Program-made: the position numbers and the translations under genes
From: Aspidapion aeneum
Lineage: Eukaryota > Arthropoda > Insecta > Coleoptera > Brentidae
DNA length: 64,000 nt
NCBI GenBank assembly: GCA_963576565.1
Contig: OY755042.1
Location: 13,370,262 to 13,434,261, forward strand
Direction of reading: 5' to 3'
The notes under the pieces: generated by a model
Database searches by the model: none
What the model was told of the DNA's origin: nothing
Seen by the model: the letters and a program-made list of their open reading frames with translations, nothing else
Shown: in pieces, positions 47,085 through 57,689 of the stretch
Layout: the number at the start of each line of letters is the position of its first letter
Numbering within the stretch: the stretch's first letter is position 1

Positions 47085-47320
47085 GCTCCTACGAACTTTT
47101 TAGTGGGAACACAATTCTTTTGAAAATATGCGCGCTACTATATTTCGAAAACCGCATATTGATGCGCCGCTCCGTTAAAAAGTTAGCATTTTTTAAACTT
47201 TTTTGACTGTCAAAAAACTGTATTAGTATTAATCAATTTTGACTAAAATCTAATCAGGTCGTTGCAGTATCGAGTACTATTTTACTTGAAAATTTTATGC
47301 AAAGCGGTTTAGGAGCTATC
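47085..47320 (+). mobile_element. Repeat family A, truncated copy
   Basis: It keeps CATATTGATGCGCCGCT and GAGCTATCGCG but lacks both ends. The THAP-like sequence begins directly after it. Confidence 0.65.
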
Positions 47321-47323
47321 GCG

Positions 47324-47575
47324 ACCCAAACATGTTCATATTGGAACTGTTTAAACCATGTGGTTAAAAACAGAGAACTTTCATTTTTTAAATTCCCTAT
47401 AAAAGACAAAAGTAGGTGTGATCAGTTGAAGCAAAACTGTGGAAATTCAGGCATTGTAATTAAAGAAAATAATGAATAGATTTGCGAAGAACATTTTTCA
47501 AAAAAAGTTATTTTAGTAAGTGACCGACGAAAGCAGTTAAGTCAGACAGCAATACCGCTATGTTGGAATGGTAAG
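47324..47575 (+). pseudogene. THAP zinc-finger domain remnant with splice donor
   Basis: The frame reads CSYWNC, then FFKFPIKDKSRCDQLKQ, then (after an in-frame TAG at 47477) ICEEHFSKKVIL and a closing SQTAIP. This follows the THAP layout C-x4-C ... FP ... C-x2-H ... with a final A(V/I)P. THAP domains bind DNA and occur in P-element-type transposases and in host proteins derived from them. The usual Trp near position 36 is not visible, and the stop breaks the domain before the second metal pair. ATGGTAAGAATAAT at about 47568-47582 is a good donor, suggesting that this was once the first exon of a larger gene. Host THAP gene or P-like transposon cannot be separated. Confidence 0.6.
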
Positions 47576-47785
47576 AATAATGCAAAATTATTTTGTTTTG
47601 TTTCTTTTGAACAATAATATCAGTATTCAATTTTTAATAGTATATGGCATCAGTCTTAAATAACTTAACGTTAAAGAGGGGGTTCGCCTACCGTTCTACG
47701 AGTGAAATAAGGTTCACCTATTTTTCCATTCTTTTTGATTTACCTTGTATCTTGTAGACATCTTGTTCTACTTTGTGTCAGGCAA

Positions 47786-47836
47786 GCCACGCTGAGGATG
47801 GAAATGCCTTTTTCCGAAACACCGGTGTCCGTGGAT
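47786..47836 (+). ncRNA. Hammerhead ribozyme-like motif, array copy 1
   Basis: Core CTGAGGA (47792-47798) fits CUGANGA. An unpaired T, stem II GGAAA/TTTCC, and GAAAC (47816-47820) follow. Stem III is the palindrome ACACCGGTGT, read either as a 3-bp hairpin with CCGG loop or as a dimer. GTC puts the expected cut after 47829. CCACG before the core pairs with CGTGG after the cut as stem I. All strictly conserved core bases are present. Confidence 0.7.
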
Positions 47837-48116
47837 GACTATACCCCTATGAAGTTGCCGTTTATACTTGCTTAACTCATTGTTTTCGGTTCCGGAACCG
47901 ATACCGTGGAGACGGTGATAGCATGGTCTGGTTGAACTATGACGATAAGTCTTTCTACCTTATAGATCGGTGGACGTTTTCGTCCCGCCATGGATTAAGT
48001 TTCCTTGGTTCGCTGTCATTCACTCGTAGAATGAAAAATAGGGTTCACCTATTTTTCCATTCTTTTTGATTTACCTTGTATCTTGTAGACAGTTTGTTCT
48101 ACTTTGTGTCAGGCAA

Positions 48117-48167
48117 GCCACGCTGAGGATGGAAATGCCTTTTTCCAAAACACCGGTGTCCATGGTT
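48117..48167 (+). ncRNA. Hammerhead-like motif, array copy 2 (probably inactive)
   Basis: Same layout 331 bp on, but GAAAC has become AAAAC, removing the core G that acts in catalysis, and CGTGG has become CATGG, which weakens stem I. Confidence 0.6.
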
Positions 48168-48447
48168 GACTATACCCCTATGAAGTTGCCGTTTATACTT
48201 GCTTAACTCATTGTTTTCGGTTCCGGAACCGATACCGTGGAGACGGTGATAGCATGGTCTGGTTGAACTGTGACGATAAGTCTTTCTACCTTATAGATCG
48301 GTGGACGTTTTCGTCCCGCCATGGACTTAGTTTCCTTGGTTCGCTGTCGTTCACTCGTAGAATGAAAAATAGGGTTCACCTATTTTTCCATTCTTTTTGA
48401 TTTACCTTGTATCTTGTAGACAGTTTGTTCTACTTTGTATCAGGCAA

Positions 48448-48498
48448 GCCACGCTGAGGATGGAAATACCTTTTTCCGAAACACCGGTGTCCGTGGTT
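48448..48498 (+). ncRNA. Hammerhead ribozyme-like motif, array copy 3
   Basis: Core CTGAGGA at 48454-48460 with GAAAC, ACACCGGTGT, GTC and CGTGGTT all intact. The only change from copy 1 in the motif interior is in the stem II loop (TACC for TGCC). Stem I can extend to AGCCACG/CGTGGTT with one G-U pair. Expected cut after 48491. Confidence 0.7.
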
Positions 48499-48540
48499 GA
48501 CTATACCCCTATGAAGTTGCCTTTTATACTTGCTTAACTA

Positions 48541-49800
48541 TTGAGAATTGATTGCTTTTTAAAGATCATGATCAAAGTTTATCGCCATCTTAAAATTTAA
48601 GATGGTGGACAGATTCATACTTGATTTATCAAAATGGAGTGTTTATTCTTAGTTTCCGAAAATGCTTTTTTTTAAATTTATAGAAAAGCGCTAGTTTTCC
48701 TCCACACAACGAGGTACAAATTAGCCAAATCAGTGTGGCGGTTCTCAAAAAATCTTTTTTTCTTCAACCATTGTTTTACAGATTAAACGTTGCATTGCCA
48801 ACCCTGTGCATTAATTTCCTTATAAATTCATTATTACTAAACCGATTTTAGTGAAATAAAAAAAATCAAGGTGAGAATTGATTGTTCTTTAACGATAACG
48901 TATTAAAATCGGATCAGTAATAATGAATTTAAAAAGAAATAATTGCAGACAGGATTAACAATCGTTAAAACAAAATTAGATTTTGAGAGAACCATTTCAC
49001 CGATTTTATTAATTTGTACCTCGTTATGCGGGAGAAAAGTAGTGCTTTTCTATAAACTTTAAAAAACTAAAACATTTTCGGAAAATATAAATAAACGTCT
49101 TGTCTCGTTTTAAGATGACTGCAAATTTCGATTATAATATTTAAAGAACAATCAATTCTGACCATGATTTTTCTATTTCACTAAGATCGGTTCAGTAATA
49201 ATGAGTTCATAAGGAAATGAATGCAGGCAGGATTACCAATGCAATCGTATAATCTGTTAAACAATGGCTGAAATAAAAATAGATTTTTCGAGAACAATCA
49301 TACCGATTTTACCAGTTTGTTTTACTTTGTGCGGGCCAAAAGTTGTGCTTTTCCATAAATTAAAAAAAAACTAAAACATTGTCAGAAAAACAAGAAGAAA
49401 CACGCCATCTTAAAGAATTAAGTATGATTCTGTCCGCCGTCTTAAATTTTAGGATGGCTGTAAATTTTGATCATAGTCTTTAAAAGCCAATCAATTCTGA
49501 CCAGGATGTTATTTATTTCATCAAAATCGGTTCAGTATTAATGAATTTATAAGGAAATAAATGCAGACATGATTGCCAATTGTATAATATTTAAAACAAT
49601 GGTTGAAACAAAAATATATTTTTGTACAACCACCGAACCGATTTTGTTAATTCGTACCTTGTGTGTGGCAAGAACGCAGTTTTTTTGTAGATTTAAAAAA
49701 ATAATTAAAACGTGTTCGCAACAAAAGAATAAACGAGCATCTTTGAAGGGTACAATTTAATTTCATCCGCCATCTTGCATTTTGAGATGGCGGACAAAAA
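48541..49800. repeat. Diverged repeat cluster, three direct units and one inverted
   Basis: CGGTTCAGTAATAATGA-type, AAGGAAATGAATGCAG-type and ACAATGGCTGAAA-type phrases occur in the same order at about 48908, 49193 and 49527, and reversed at about 48695-48850. ATTTTAAGATGGCGG-like phrases separate units. No coding content. Confidence 0.65.
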
Positions 49801-50985
49801 AATTTATTTATTTAAATCTCTGATTAATTATTTGGCAAGTGCAGTTTGTCCCATTAAAATCGATGGTATAATTCAAATGTTATAATAAAAAAAATACTGT
49901 CCGGTTTTTTTTGGCCCACACCGTGGTTTAAAAAAACAAGAATGTTTGTTACAAATATCGCTCCTATCGTCTGTTTCATAAGGGCGTAAAACGTTTTTAG
50001 CTCCTTTACAATTTAGGAAATAGCCTTAACCATCGAAGAAATATGTTATTTATTCCATGCCTTAACGCCTTTCTGTCATAATTTTTTTAGTAAATTTAGT
50101 AAATTTTTGTCTCCCAGCAAATATTAACATAACCATGTGAAATATGCGACATTTCTCAAATTTTCATAAAAATCCAAAAAATTGTTATTAAACTATGACC
50201 TTGTAAAAATGTAAATTTTTTCAGTTGTTTTTCTGTTAATTTGCAACTGTCTCCGCTCTGGGTTTATATCACGGATCACCCAAATATATTATAAAAAAGA
50301 AAACCTACTTTAAATTATGCGTTTCGCTTGACCTTCGACCCAGAGATTTCGAGTTGACGACAGCCTATGTTAAGACCCGATGATATCCGATTCAATTTCT
50401 GATTTGGACGCGCGCCTATGGTCCTTTGTGGAAGACTCCAGCAACGCGGCGTACCTATTTCTTAGTAAATTAATTTCGAATAAGATATGTACACGACATT
50501 CACTTTATAACAGGGCTCGCGCCGGTGCAATAAATTCCCAAAAACTCAAGTTACGCCCGATGGCTAAATCCAAAGCGCCTTCGCCAATCGATACCACTAG
50601 TTCTGTACCCACAGTAGTCTAGTAGTAGATTTCTTCTGTTATGGTCGATTTAATCAACCCAAAATTAAAATTATTTCGTTTCGTAATTTGAGCGACATCT
50701 GTGGAGACCGCTATAACTAAAATAATCAATATCGGGAGGGCTCGGGTGGCTTTAATATAGCTGCAGTTCTTATAGTTTGTATTCATTGACCATACATAGA
50801 AAAAGTTTGGTCACGTGGTTGAATACATGGTCGTTTGGCCTCCTTATTTAAAAATAACCCCCAAATTAAAAGATTTTTTGTTTAAGGGTACCTACCCAGT
50901 GGTCTGATTTTAATTTCTTCAAGCTTGTTATGCTCTTTTTTTAAGGCAAACCAGTTTTTTTATTACACATTTTTTAATTAATCAA
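49801..50985. other. Sequence with an unidentified GC-richer stretch
   Basis: 50330-50640 is richer in GC than its flanks and holds an 80-codon frame (50380-50622) with an ATG near 50370-50380 but no family resemblance. It could be a 5' leader of the retrotransposon that follows or an unrelated unique sequence. Confidence 0.3.
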
Positions 50986-51351
50986 ATGGTTTTTGACATA
51001 TACCAAGATTATTAGTATTTCCGCTTGCAAAAGAATCTTACATCGGATTGCAAAAGAGACGAATGCGTCAACTGCGGAGGCAACCACCCAGCCCCATCAA
51101 GGTTGCAACACCAACCCAAAAAACAGCATAGAGAGAGACCAACAACAACAAATAGCCAACCGAAACCCTTCCAATGTGGACAACAAAACAACAGTAATCT
51201 GCAACAACCACAACAAGCGGCCCAAGTATTTCAAGCTGTCGCAGCCAATCAACAATTCAATGCAGCTATTCATGCTAACCATTTAAAATGACTTGAAATA
51301 AATCATTTTGCAGTCAGGAAACCCGTGATCGGAACCAGGAAGTACCGAATA

Positions 51352-51384
51352 AACCGAACCGAACCGAACCGAACCGAACCGAAC
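51352..51384 (+). repeat. (ACCGA)n microsatellite
   Basis: Six to seven units of AACCG inside the ORF1-endonuclease junction of the Jockey-like element. Confidence 0.85.
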
Positions 51385-51637
51385 CTTGGACACCTAAGAG
51401 TGCTGAGCTGCCTGTTTAATCAGGGACAGCAAGCCCGAGCTGCTCAACTACGTCGAAGACAACCAAATCGATGTTGTACTCCTGCAGGAAACATTCTTAA
51501 GCCGTATATGCGATTCACATTTTCGAGCTTCACTGTTTATAGAAATGACAGACTTCAAGGAAGGTAGGGAGAAATGGCAATCCTTATCAAAAATAATATT
51601 AATCACTTACAAAGTATAAAAGGCACCTTCGTAGGGG

Positions 51638-51806
51638 AATAGTCAACCACGGACACCGGCGTTTCCGAAAAAGGCATTTCCTTTCTCAGCGTGGCTTGCC
51701 TGACACAAAGTTGAACAAACTGACTACAAGATACAAAATAAGTCAAAAAGAATGATAAAATAGGTGAAACCTATTTTTCATTCTACGAGTAAAACGACAG
51801 CGAAAC
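51638..51806 (-). repeat. Inverted 168-bp fragment of the 331-bp hammerhead repeat
   Basis: Reverse-complemented, this matches about half of the array unit, from TTCGCTG and the ACTCGTAGAATG side to CCGTGGTTGACTA, including GTGTCAGGCAAGCCACGCTG and CACCTATTTT. Its hammerhead region differs from the array (CTGAGAAAGG and CGGAAACGCCGGTGTC), so this older or divergent copy is probably inactive. It lies between the endonuclease and polymerase parts of the Jockey-like element. Confidence 0.85.
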
Positions 51807-52599
51807 TTTCATTTTGACGAGCTCACCTCATCCCTAACTCTCAGTACGGGTTCAGAGCAGCGCATTCCATAACACACGCAACAACAAGACTGTCCAAGAA
51901 AATCATAGACCAATTCAGCAAAAGACACCACACTGGAGCAATATTCCTTGACATTAAATTTGTAAAGCCTTGATAAAGTATGGCACGAAGGGCTCACTTA
52001 CAAAATGATAATCAGCCAATTACCGCCACATCTCACCAGAAACATACATTCATATATCACAGCCAGGATAAGATCCAGACCAATACCACTAAAGGCAGGC
52101 ATCCCCCAAGGCTCAGCCTTAGCGCCAACGCTATACACTAACAGAAGAGAAACATCAAATTGTACCAATTCGCCGACGACACCATAGTAACACCTAAGGG
52201 AAAAAGCACGACGCTCATCACACTAAAGCTCCATCAACACACAAACCAGCTCAGCAAGTGGCTCCGTGACTGGAAAATCAAAATCAACCCTGCAAAGACC
52301 AAGGCAATTCTATTCACAAAAACGACACGTAATAGAAAACCAGAATATATAATGGTCAGACACAGCCAAGTACTTGGGACTGCAGTTTGACAAGAAACTT
52401 GGAAAACACACCCTACAAGCACAAGAGTCAAAGCAGCATGCCAAATGAACCTACTCTACCCTCATGGTCTACAGCCGCCAAAACATATATCAAGCGGCTG
52501 GAATTCCTGCAAAGTAAAACACTAAGAACCATCATCGGAGCACCTCGGTTCGTTAGAAATGAAACTATTAGAAACGACCTACAAATAGAGACATTTCAA

Positions 52600-52673
52600 G
52601 TATAGGGTCACTGCATCACGAAGACGTAGTGTCTTCTTTCGCCAGGCTTCCAGGATGCAGTGACCCTATTCAA
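52600..52673. repeat. Short hairpin inside the Jockey-like element
   Basis: TATAGGGTCACTGCATC is mirrored by GATGCAGTGACCCTATT after about 38 bases. Confidence 0.75.
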
Positions 52674-53024
52674 GTACACATGAGAGCGCTAAATGACACC
52701 CATTTCAAAAAAGCATCAGAAAGCAGAAATCCCACTATAGTTGAAAGCCACCAAAATGCACAGAGAGAACAGACCTACAAAGTGCCAAGCGGCGCTTTTT
52801 TAGATTTAGTTAGATATAAGTTAGAATAAGTAGAGCATAAGTTGTGAATCATATGTAACTATAGCTTTATCAAAATTTGTATTTTTAGACCAGTAATTGT
52901 AAAAATTGTTAAAGTTTTGTAATTTAAACTAGCAAAAATAGAAAGATTTAGACAAAAACTTTTTATTTTTCTTCGTCTTCCTTGTGTGAACACCCCATAT
53001 TTAAATAAATGGATCCATGGTCTG

Positions 53025-53467
53025 ATACCTCCGAGCCCATTGGCACACTCCAAACTCCAAAATATCAGCCTAGAAAACAGTGTTTTGTAAATATTTTGGG
53101 AACAAGCAAACTATAATACAAATTATTCAGAAAAAGGTGTTCTACTATACTCCGACAACCGCATATTGAGGCGTTGCTCTGTTAAAAAGTTAGTATTTTT
53201 TCAATTATTTATCTTTCAGAAAAACTGTCTTTAGTTTATTACAGTGGTGAATACTTTTTTTAAAGAAAACCTCATGAAAATTAGTCGAGTGGTTCCGAAG
53301 CTATTGTGGACCTGACAGACACACACACAGACGGACAGATGTCACAACGAGATGGCTAAGATAGGCTCAAATACAACCCAAATAACACATTTGCTGCGCT
53401 ATCTTTAAAAAAAAAATAATTGAATACAATACTTTCTCTAGCCAATGCTGTGCGGGCTAGGAAGGTA
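53025..53467 (+). mobile_element. Repeat family A, plus-strand copy
   Basis: TACCTCCGAGCCCATTGGCA at the start and GCGGGCTAGGAAGGTA at the end are the family ends, preceded by ATGGATCCATGG. The ACACACACAC run is present. Confidence 0.75.
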
Positions 53468-55020
53468 AAAAATAATGCCTTCATGGGGCATCAACCAGGG
53501 TGTCCAAGAGAAGAGGCCAAAATGAAAATATAATTTCTTTGCGGTTTTTGATAGATCTTTGTTGTGCAATTTCGCACCAAAATCAGATTAATTAGTTTTT
53601 TTTTAATTAAACAGTTCTTGTGAAAAAATTTAAATAAGTATGTACAATTTACGTTTTATGGCAAAAGTTAATAAAAAATTAAATGCAAGACATTTGGTCA
53701 ATTCTGCACTATAAAGATCTGTCTAAGCCGAACTTTACCTTTTTTTAGGTAGTAGTAGAATCTAGCCCAAAAGAAAAGGAGGGCAGGTTCCTGAATTACA
53801 TGAGCTTCCTACCATAATTTATTTGAGTTCCATGGTGTGATTTAATAAGAAAGAAGGGGCAGTTGCCTCCTCCCTCCCTAAAAATGCCCCTAGCTGTAGC
53901 TATCTATAGCAGATAAACATTATCACAAGGCAAAGGCAAACAAATGACAAAATTTTTGTAGAGCTTTTCATGAGTTTGTTCCTATCTGTATCAATGTACC
54001 TATAAAAATATTTGCCAAACTTACCATAAAATTCTGAGGCGAGTTGTCTCACTCCATATTTTTTTAACAAATTCTCGCACTTACCTCTCTGTAAAACGAA
54101 AACATATTTTCAGCGCTGCATGCAGATAGTAAACAAACTGCATGATGACAATTGACAGATGGATTTCGGCGGGCGGTGAATTCCGAATCCGGTCGGTTAA
54201 GATCGGGTCCCATCGGAAGCAAGATTCTTTCAATCCAAGATGTCGGTTTATAAATTCAAAATTCTAAGTTTTTGGTGCAAGACATCTAAAAAACGATAGT
54301 TCTTACAATAAGACCCGATCTCTTACTTAATATAAAAGTTGGCCTCTGGTCACAAGGTGTTACAAAGTCAAGAATTTAGAAAATTAAAAACTCTTTTATG
54401 AAGTGCAAGATACTTTAGTCATAACACATATCTTAAAACAAACAATTCGCACTGGTTACGAGAATTTTTTTTTCAAGGTTTTGAATTTTCTTAAGGCAGG
54501 AGATTGTTTTTTCTGTGTATTTTTGGTTTGTCTGTAAGTACGCCCGTAAGGACACGCACGAAAAGCAGCTACATTCGTTCGACTATGGTGGCAGCTGGGC
54601 ACAGACAAAAGGTGTCTCAATAATTATACGCGCCCCTTGGACCTCACACTTAGCTCACGCCCTGTGTTCGCCCTTTTCATTCGTTGGGCCTTCTTTATTA
54701 TTTTTTACGTGTCAAAAACAACATATTTCTTAATTTATTAACGAAAGACTAACAGAGTAAATTTATTTCACTTCTTTGCATAAAAAGAAACTAATTAAAT
54801 CTGAAAATGACTTTGTTATAGTGCACGCACGCACTGGTAGGTAGTTTATAAATTAGATATGATGATTATACCTTAATTATTATTAAGCCGTGGACTATAG
54901 ATTGGGGTTCCGGGAAGTTATCTTCTTCTTATGAGTTTATATGTAGTCTTGCTTGCTTGATAGAAGTAATGTAATCATAATTTAGAAATTGGGTACCTAA
55001 GGAAATATTGTAAATTTGTT
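53468..55020. other. Sequence with no recognised gene
   Basis: A 72-codon plus-strand frame (54515-54733) has no family resemblance. A GC-richer stretch at 54140-54240 shows no motif. Confidence 0.35.
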
Positions 55021-55021
55021 T

Positions 55022-55960
55022 GATCCGGAGTAGTTCAGAGGTTATTATGGACCAGTGCCAGTTTCAGGGCCTACGGGGCCCGAGGCATTAATGGTAAGAG
55101 CCTTCACAAAGCCGCGGAAGAAAATACAAAATGATTCTGCGGGACACGTTGTATTTTTTAAACGTAAGATATTAGAGTCCAATTTACAGACAGCATGGTT
55201 ATTCAATACGTGAACTAAATAATAATTTATTTTTCTACATGGTCCCCTTGTAAGGTAATACATTTGGCCCAACGATGTTCAACTAATTTGATGCCCTCAA
55301 TGAAGTCTGATTTATCCAACTCGTCAAAATAGGGATTTGTAGCTGCAATGACTTCTAAATCTGATGAATTTTTTTTTCCAGCAAGAATTTTTTTTAGGTT
55401 TGGAAACAATTAAAAGTCTGACGGGGCTAGGTCTGGCGAATAAGCTGGATGGTTTAACAGTTCAAAGCCTAGCTGATGGATTTTAGCCATTACAAGAGCG
55501 GACTTGTGGCAAAGTGCATTGTCTCGATGAAACAAAATTTTGTTTTTTGCCAAACCAGGGCGTTTTTCGCTTATATTCTGCTTGAGCTGGTGCAGTAAGT
55601 CGCTGTAGTACTCTGAATTTATTGTTCTTCCTTTTTCGAGATAATCTACGAGGAGTATCCCTTTAACGTCCCAAAAGATCGTTACCATGACTTTTCCAGC
55701 AGACGGTCCATGCCTTTGCCTTTTTTGGAACTGATTCGTCCTTTGCCGTGCATTGTTTGGACTGTTGCTTAGTTTCATGGGTATAATGATGAACCCATGT
55801 TTCATCAACCGTAATAAATCTACGCAAAAAGTCTCCTGAATCACGTCTAAACAGTGCCAAATTCTCCTCTGAAATGGTTAGACGCACGAGCTTTTGATCT
55901 GGCGTGAGCAAACGCGGCACTCATCGGGCGGATAGCTTTCTCATACCATAAACCAATGAA
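55022..55960 (-). pseudogene. Mariner transposase, broken copy
   Basis: Minus-strand pieces in order: about 55950-55663 gives GMRKLSAR, a stop, then VPRLLTPDQK, the end of the DNA-binding region, and FITVDETWVHHYTHETKQQS, the first catalytic Asp; 55844-55410 gives GKVMVTIFWDVKGILLVDYL, then HRDNALCHKS (second Asp) and LLNHPAYSPDLAPSDF (third Asp, the DD34D signature of mariner); 55409-55227 gives the tail FPNLKKILAGKK, DLEVIAATNPYFDELDKSDF and EGIKLVEHRWAKC. The N-terminal helix-turn-helix is lost beyond 55960. A TGA and frameshifts separate the pieces, so it is inactive although all three catalytic Asp are still readable. Confidence 0.9.
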
Positions 55961-56510
55961 TACAAACTCGTGTATTCATTGCATAAACTAATTATTAGTT
56001 TATGCTCATACCTAAAACTTCACATAAAATATGGTGAACTCGCTGTTTTAGTTTGCCCACAGCCGCAGCTACCTAAAAATCTTGTAATGTTCACAGGAAC
56101 AATTATTATAAGTAACCCTACAAAAAAATTGAGTGTCGAGATCCGTAAGACGGACCATAATATTCCTATGTATTTTTCGATGCTGTATCCGAATCCGAGG
56201 TCCAACAAGTTCTTAGATATCTGGAATGAGTGTTTCCGTTCATATGAAATCAACCAAAAATGAAGGTTTGGCAGATGAACTTTCGGATTTTAATGATTTT
56301 TGGTGAATGCACCAATCTAGAAACTATAACTTTTTTTAAATTATTCTTTAAATTAAATTATTCTTTAAAATAAACAAACTGCCAATTGGGAACAAATATT
56401 TACCAAACAAAATTCAGATATTTCGAGATCTAGTTGAAGCAGCGTAGGTCTTCTTTCGAATAAGGTTTAAATAGTAGTATTTCCAGAAAAAATAAATGGG
56501 TCCATGACGG
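55961..56510. other. Sequence with short hairpins, no gene
   Basis: 55953-55981 can form a hairpin (AATGAATACA/TGTATTCATT), and GCATAAACTA/TAGTTTATGC forms another at 55980-56004. A 97-codon frame (55970-56263) has no family resemblance. Confidence 0.4.
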
Positions 56511-56566
56511 ATCTGACACCGTCCTAGCTAGCCTATTATCACACGTCAAGTGAACCTATGTTAATA

Positions 56567-57245
56567 ACAAGACGCTAGCGCTACCAAGTCCACTTTCAAT
56601 CCCTGGCTTCGCAAGCGCAGATCTACCAATATTATTTACCTCATGTCTTAGAATAGATGCATACAGGGTGATTTTCACTTGAATGATTCTAACCACATGA
56701 AAATAGAACGTTTCAAAAACCTAACCTAACAAAACCTAATCAAATCTAACCGAACCGAAGGAAACTGAACCAATAATTTTTTTCAAAAAAAAAACTTTCC
56801 TGACTTCCTGCCCGGGATCCTAGAGGATGTGAATCCGAACCGAACCAAACCGAACCTAACTAAACTGAACCAAACCTAACCTAACCAAACTAAACTACAA
56901 CACGTACTGCTAATTAGGTTTAGTTGGGTAGGGTTAGGTTTGGATAGGTTCGGTTCGGTACGGTCCGGTTCGGATTCACATCCTCTAGCATCCCAGGTAG
57001 GAAGTCAGGAAAGTTTTTTTTTTGAAAAAAAAATATTGGTTTAGTTTGCTTTGGTTCGGTTCGGTTAGATCTGATTAGGTTTCGTTAGGTTAGGTTTTTG
57101 AGACTTTCTATTTTCATGTGGTTAGAATCATTCATGTGAAAATCACCCTGTACATCGATTCTAATACATGAGGTAAATAATATTGGTAGATCTACGCATG
57201 CGAAGCCAGGGATTGGAAGTGGACTTGGTAGCGCTAGCGTCTTGT
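56567..57245. mobile_element. Palindromic foldback element (679 bp)
   Basis: ACAAGACGCTAGCGCTACCA at the left is exactly mirrored by TGGTAGCGCTAGCGTCTTGT at the right. Further pairs include CTACCAATATTATTTACCTC, ACAGGGTGATTTTCAC and TAGGATCC/TAGAGGATGTGAATCCGAAC-type blocks up to the turn near 56912. It has many AACCTAACC and AACCGAACC runs. No coding capacity. Confidence 0.9.
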
Positions 57246-57593
57246 ATGATAATATATTAGCCTTGAAAACAGTTTTATGTAAATATCTAAAAAACTACCA
57301 AACCAACTTTTTAGTTATAGCACGAAGCAGTGTATTGATACGATGCTCCGTTAAAAAGTGAGTTTTTAATTTACGGTGTTATGCAACAACCGTTTAAGCC
57401 ACAATTGGGAGGTTGTGGGTTAAATCATTTTTGTGTATCGTTCGTGTAATTTTGAACGTTTTTCAACAAAGAATATAATCTTAGGCCACAATTGGCAGGT
57501 TGTGGGTAAAATCATTTTTGCGTATCGTTTTATAACTAATTTTGAATGGAAATAAAATTTCGGACTTCCATTGTTTTTATTTATTTTAAAAAA

Positions 57594-57636
57594 CACGACG
57601 TTTCGGTTAGTAAGTATCTCTAACCGTTATCAAGTG
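57594..57636 (-). ncRNA. Degenerate hammerhead-like motif of the Penelope-like fragment
   Basis: Minus strand: CAC, TTGATAA (a two-base variant of CUGANGA), one extra C, stem II GGTTAG/CTAACC perfectly paired, GAAAC, GTC, GTG. CAC pairs with GTG as stem I. Two changes in the core make it probably inactive. The layout matches the motif at 37464-37506. Confidence 0.5.
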
Positions 57637-57689
57637 TAAACTAAACAATCTAGTCTCTAGGCTACTACTTATACTACTTGGTGTGCAGT

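Larger units (their letters stand above)
47692..48540 (+). repeat. 331-bp tandem repeat with hammerhead motif, about 2.6 copies
   Basis: GGTTCACCTATTTTTCCATT occurs at 47711, 48042 and 48373, exactly 331 bp apart, and the copies are over 95% alike by eye. Each unit holds GGCAAGCCACGCTGAGGATG, GACTATACCCCTATGAAGTT, TTTTCGGTTCCGGAACCGAT and TCGTTCACTCGTAGAATG-like phrases. The array opens with TTCTACGAGTGAA, the reverse complement of the TTCACTCGTAGAA within each unit. No coding capacity. The high identity beside old decayed elements suggests recent spread or homogenisation. Confidence 0.95.
50986..52830 (+). pseudogene. Jockey-like non-LTR retrotransposon, broken copy
   Basis: In order: 51025-51290 ORF1 tail with one zinc knuckle (ECVNCGGNHPA) and Gln-rich end; about 51420-51600 endonuclease piece in two frames (YVEDNQIDVVLLQETF, FTFSSFTVYRNDRLQ), where QET is part of the active site; 51806-52390 reverse transcriptase pieces (AGIPQGSALAPTLY; YQFADDTIV with the catalytic FADD; KINPAKTKAILF); 52440-52605 C-terminal segment (IKRLEFLQSKTLR, GAPRFVRNETIRNDL). 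Many frameshifts, and the region between endonuclease and polymerase is largely missing, replaced by the inverted fragment at 51638-51806. Confidence 0.85.
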
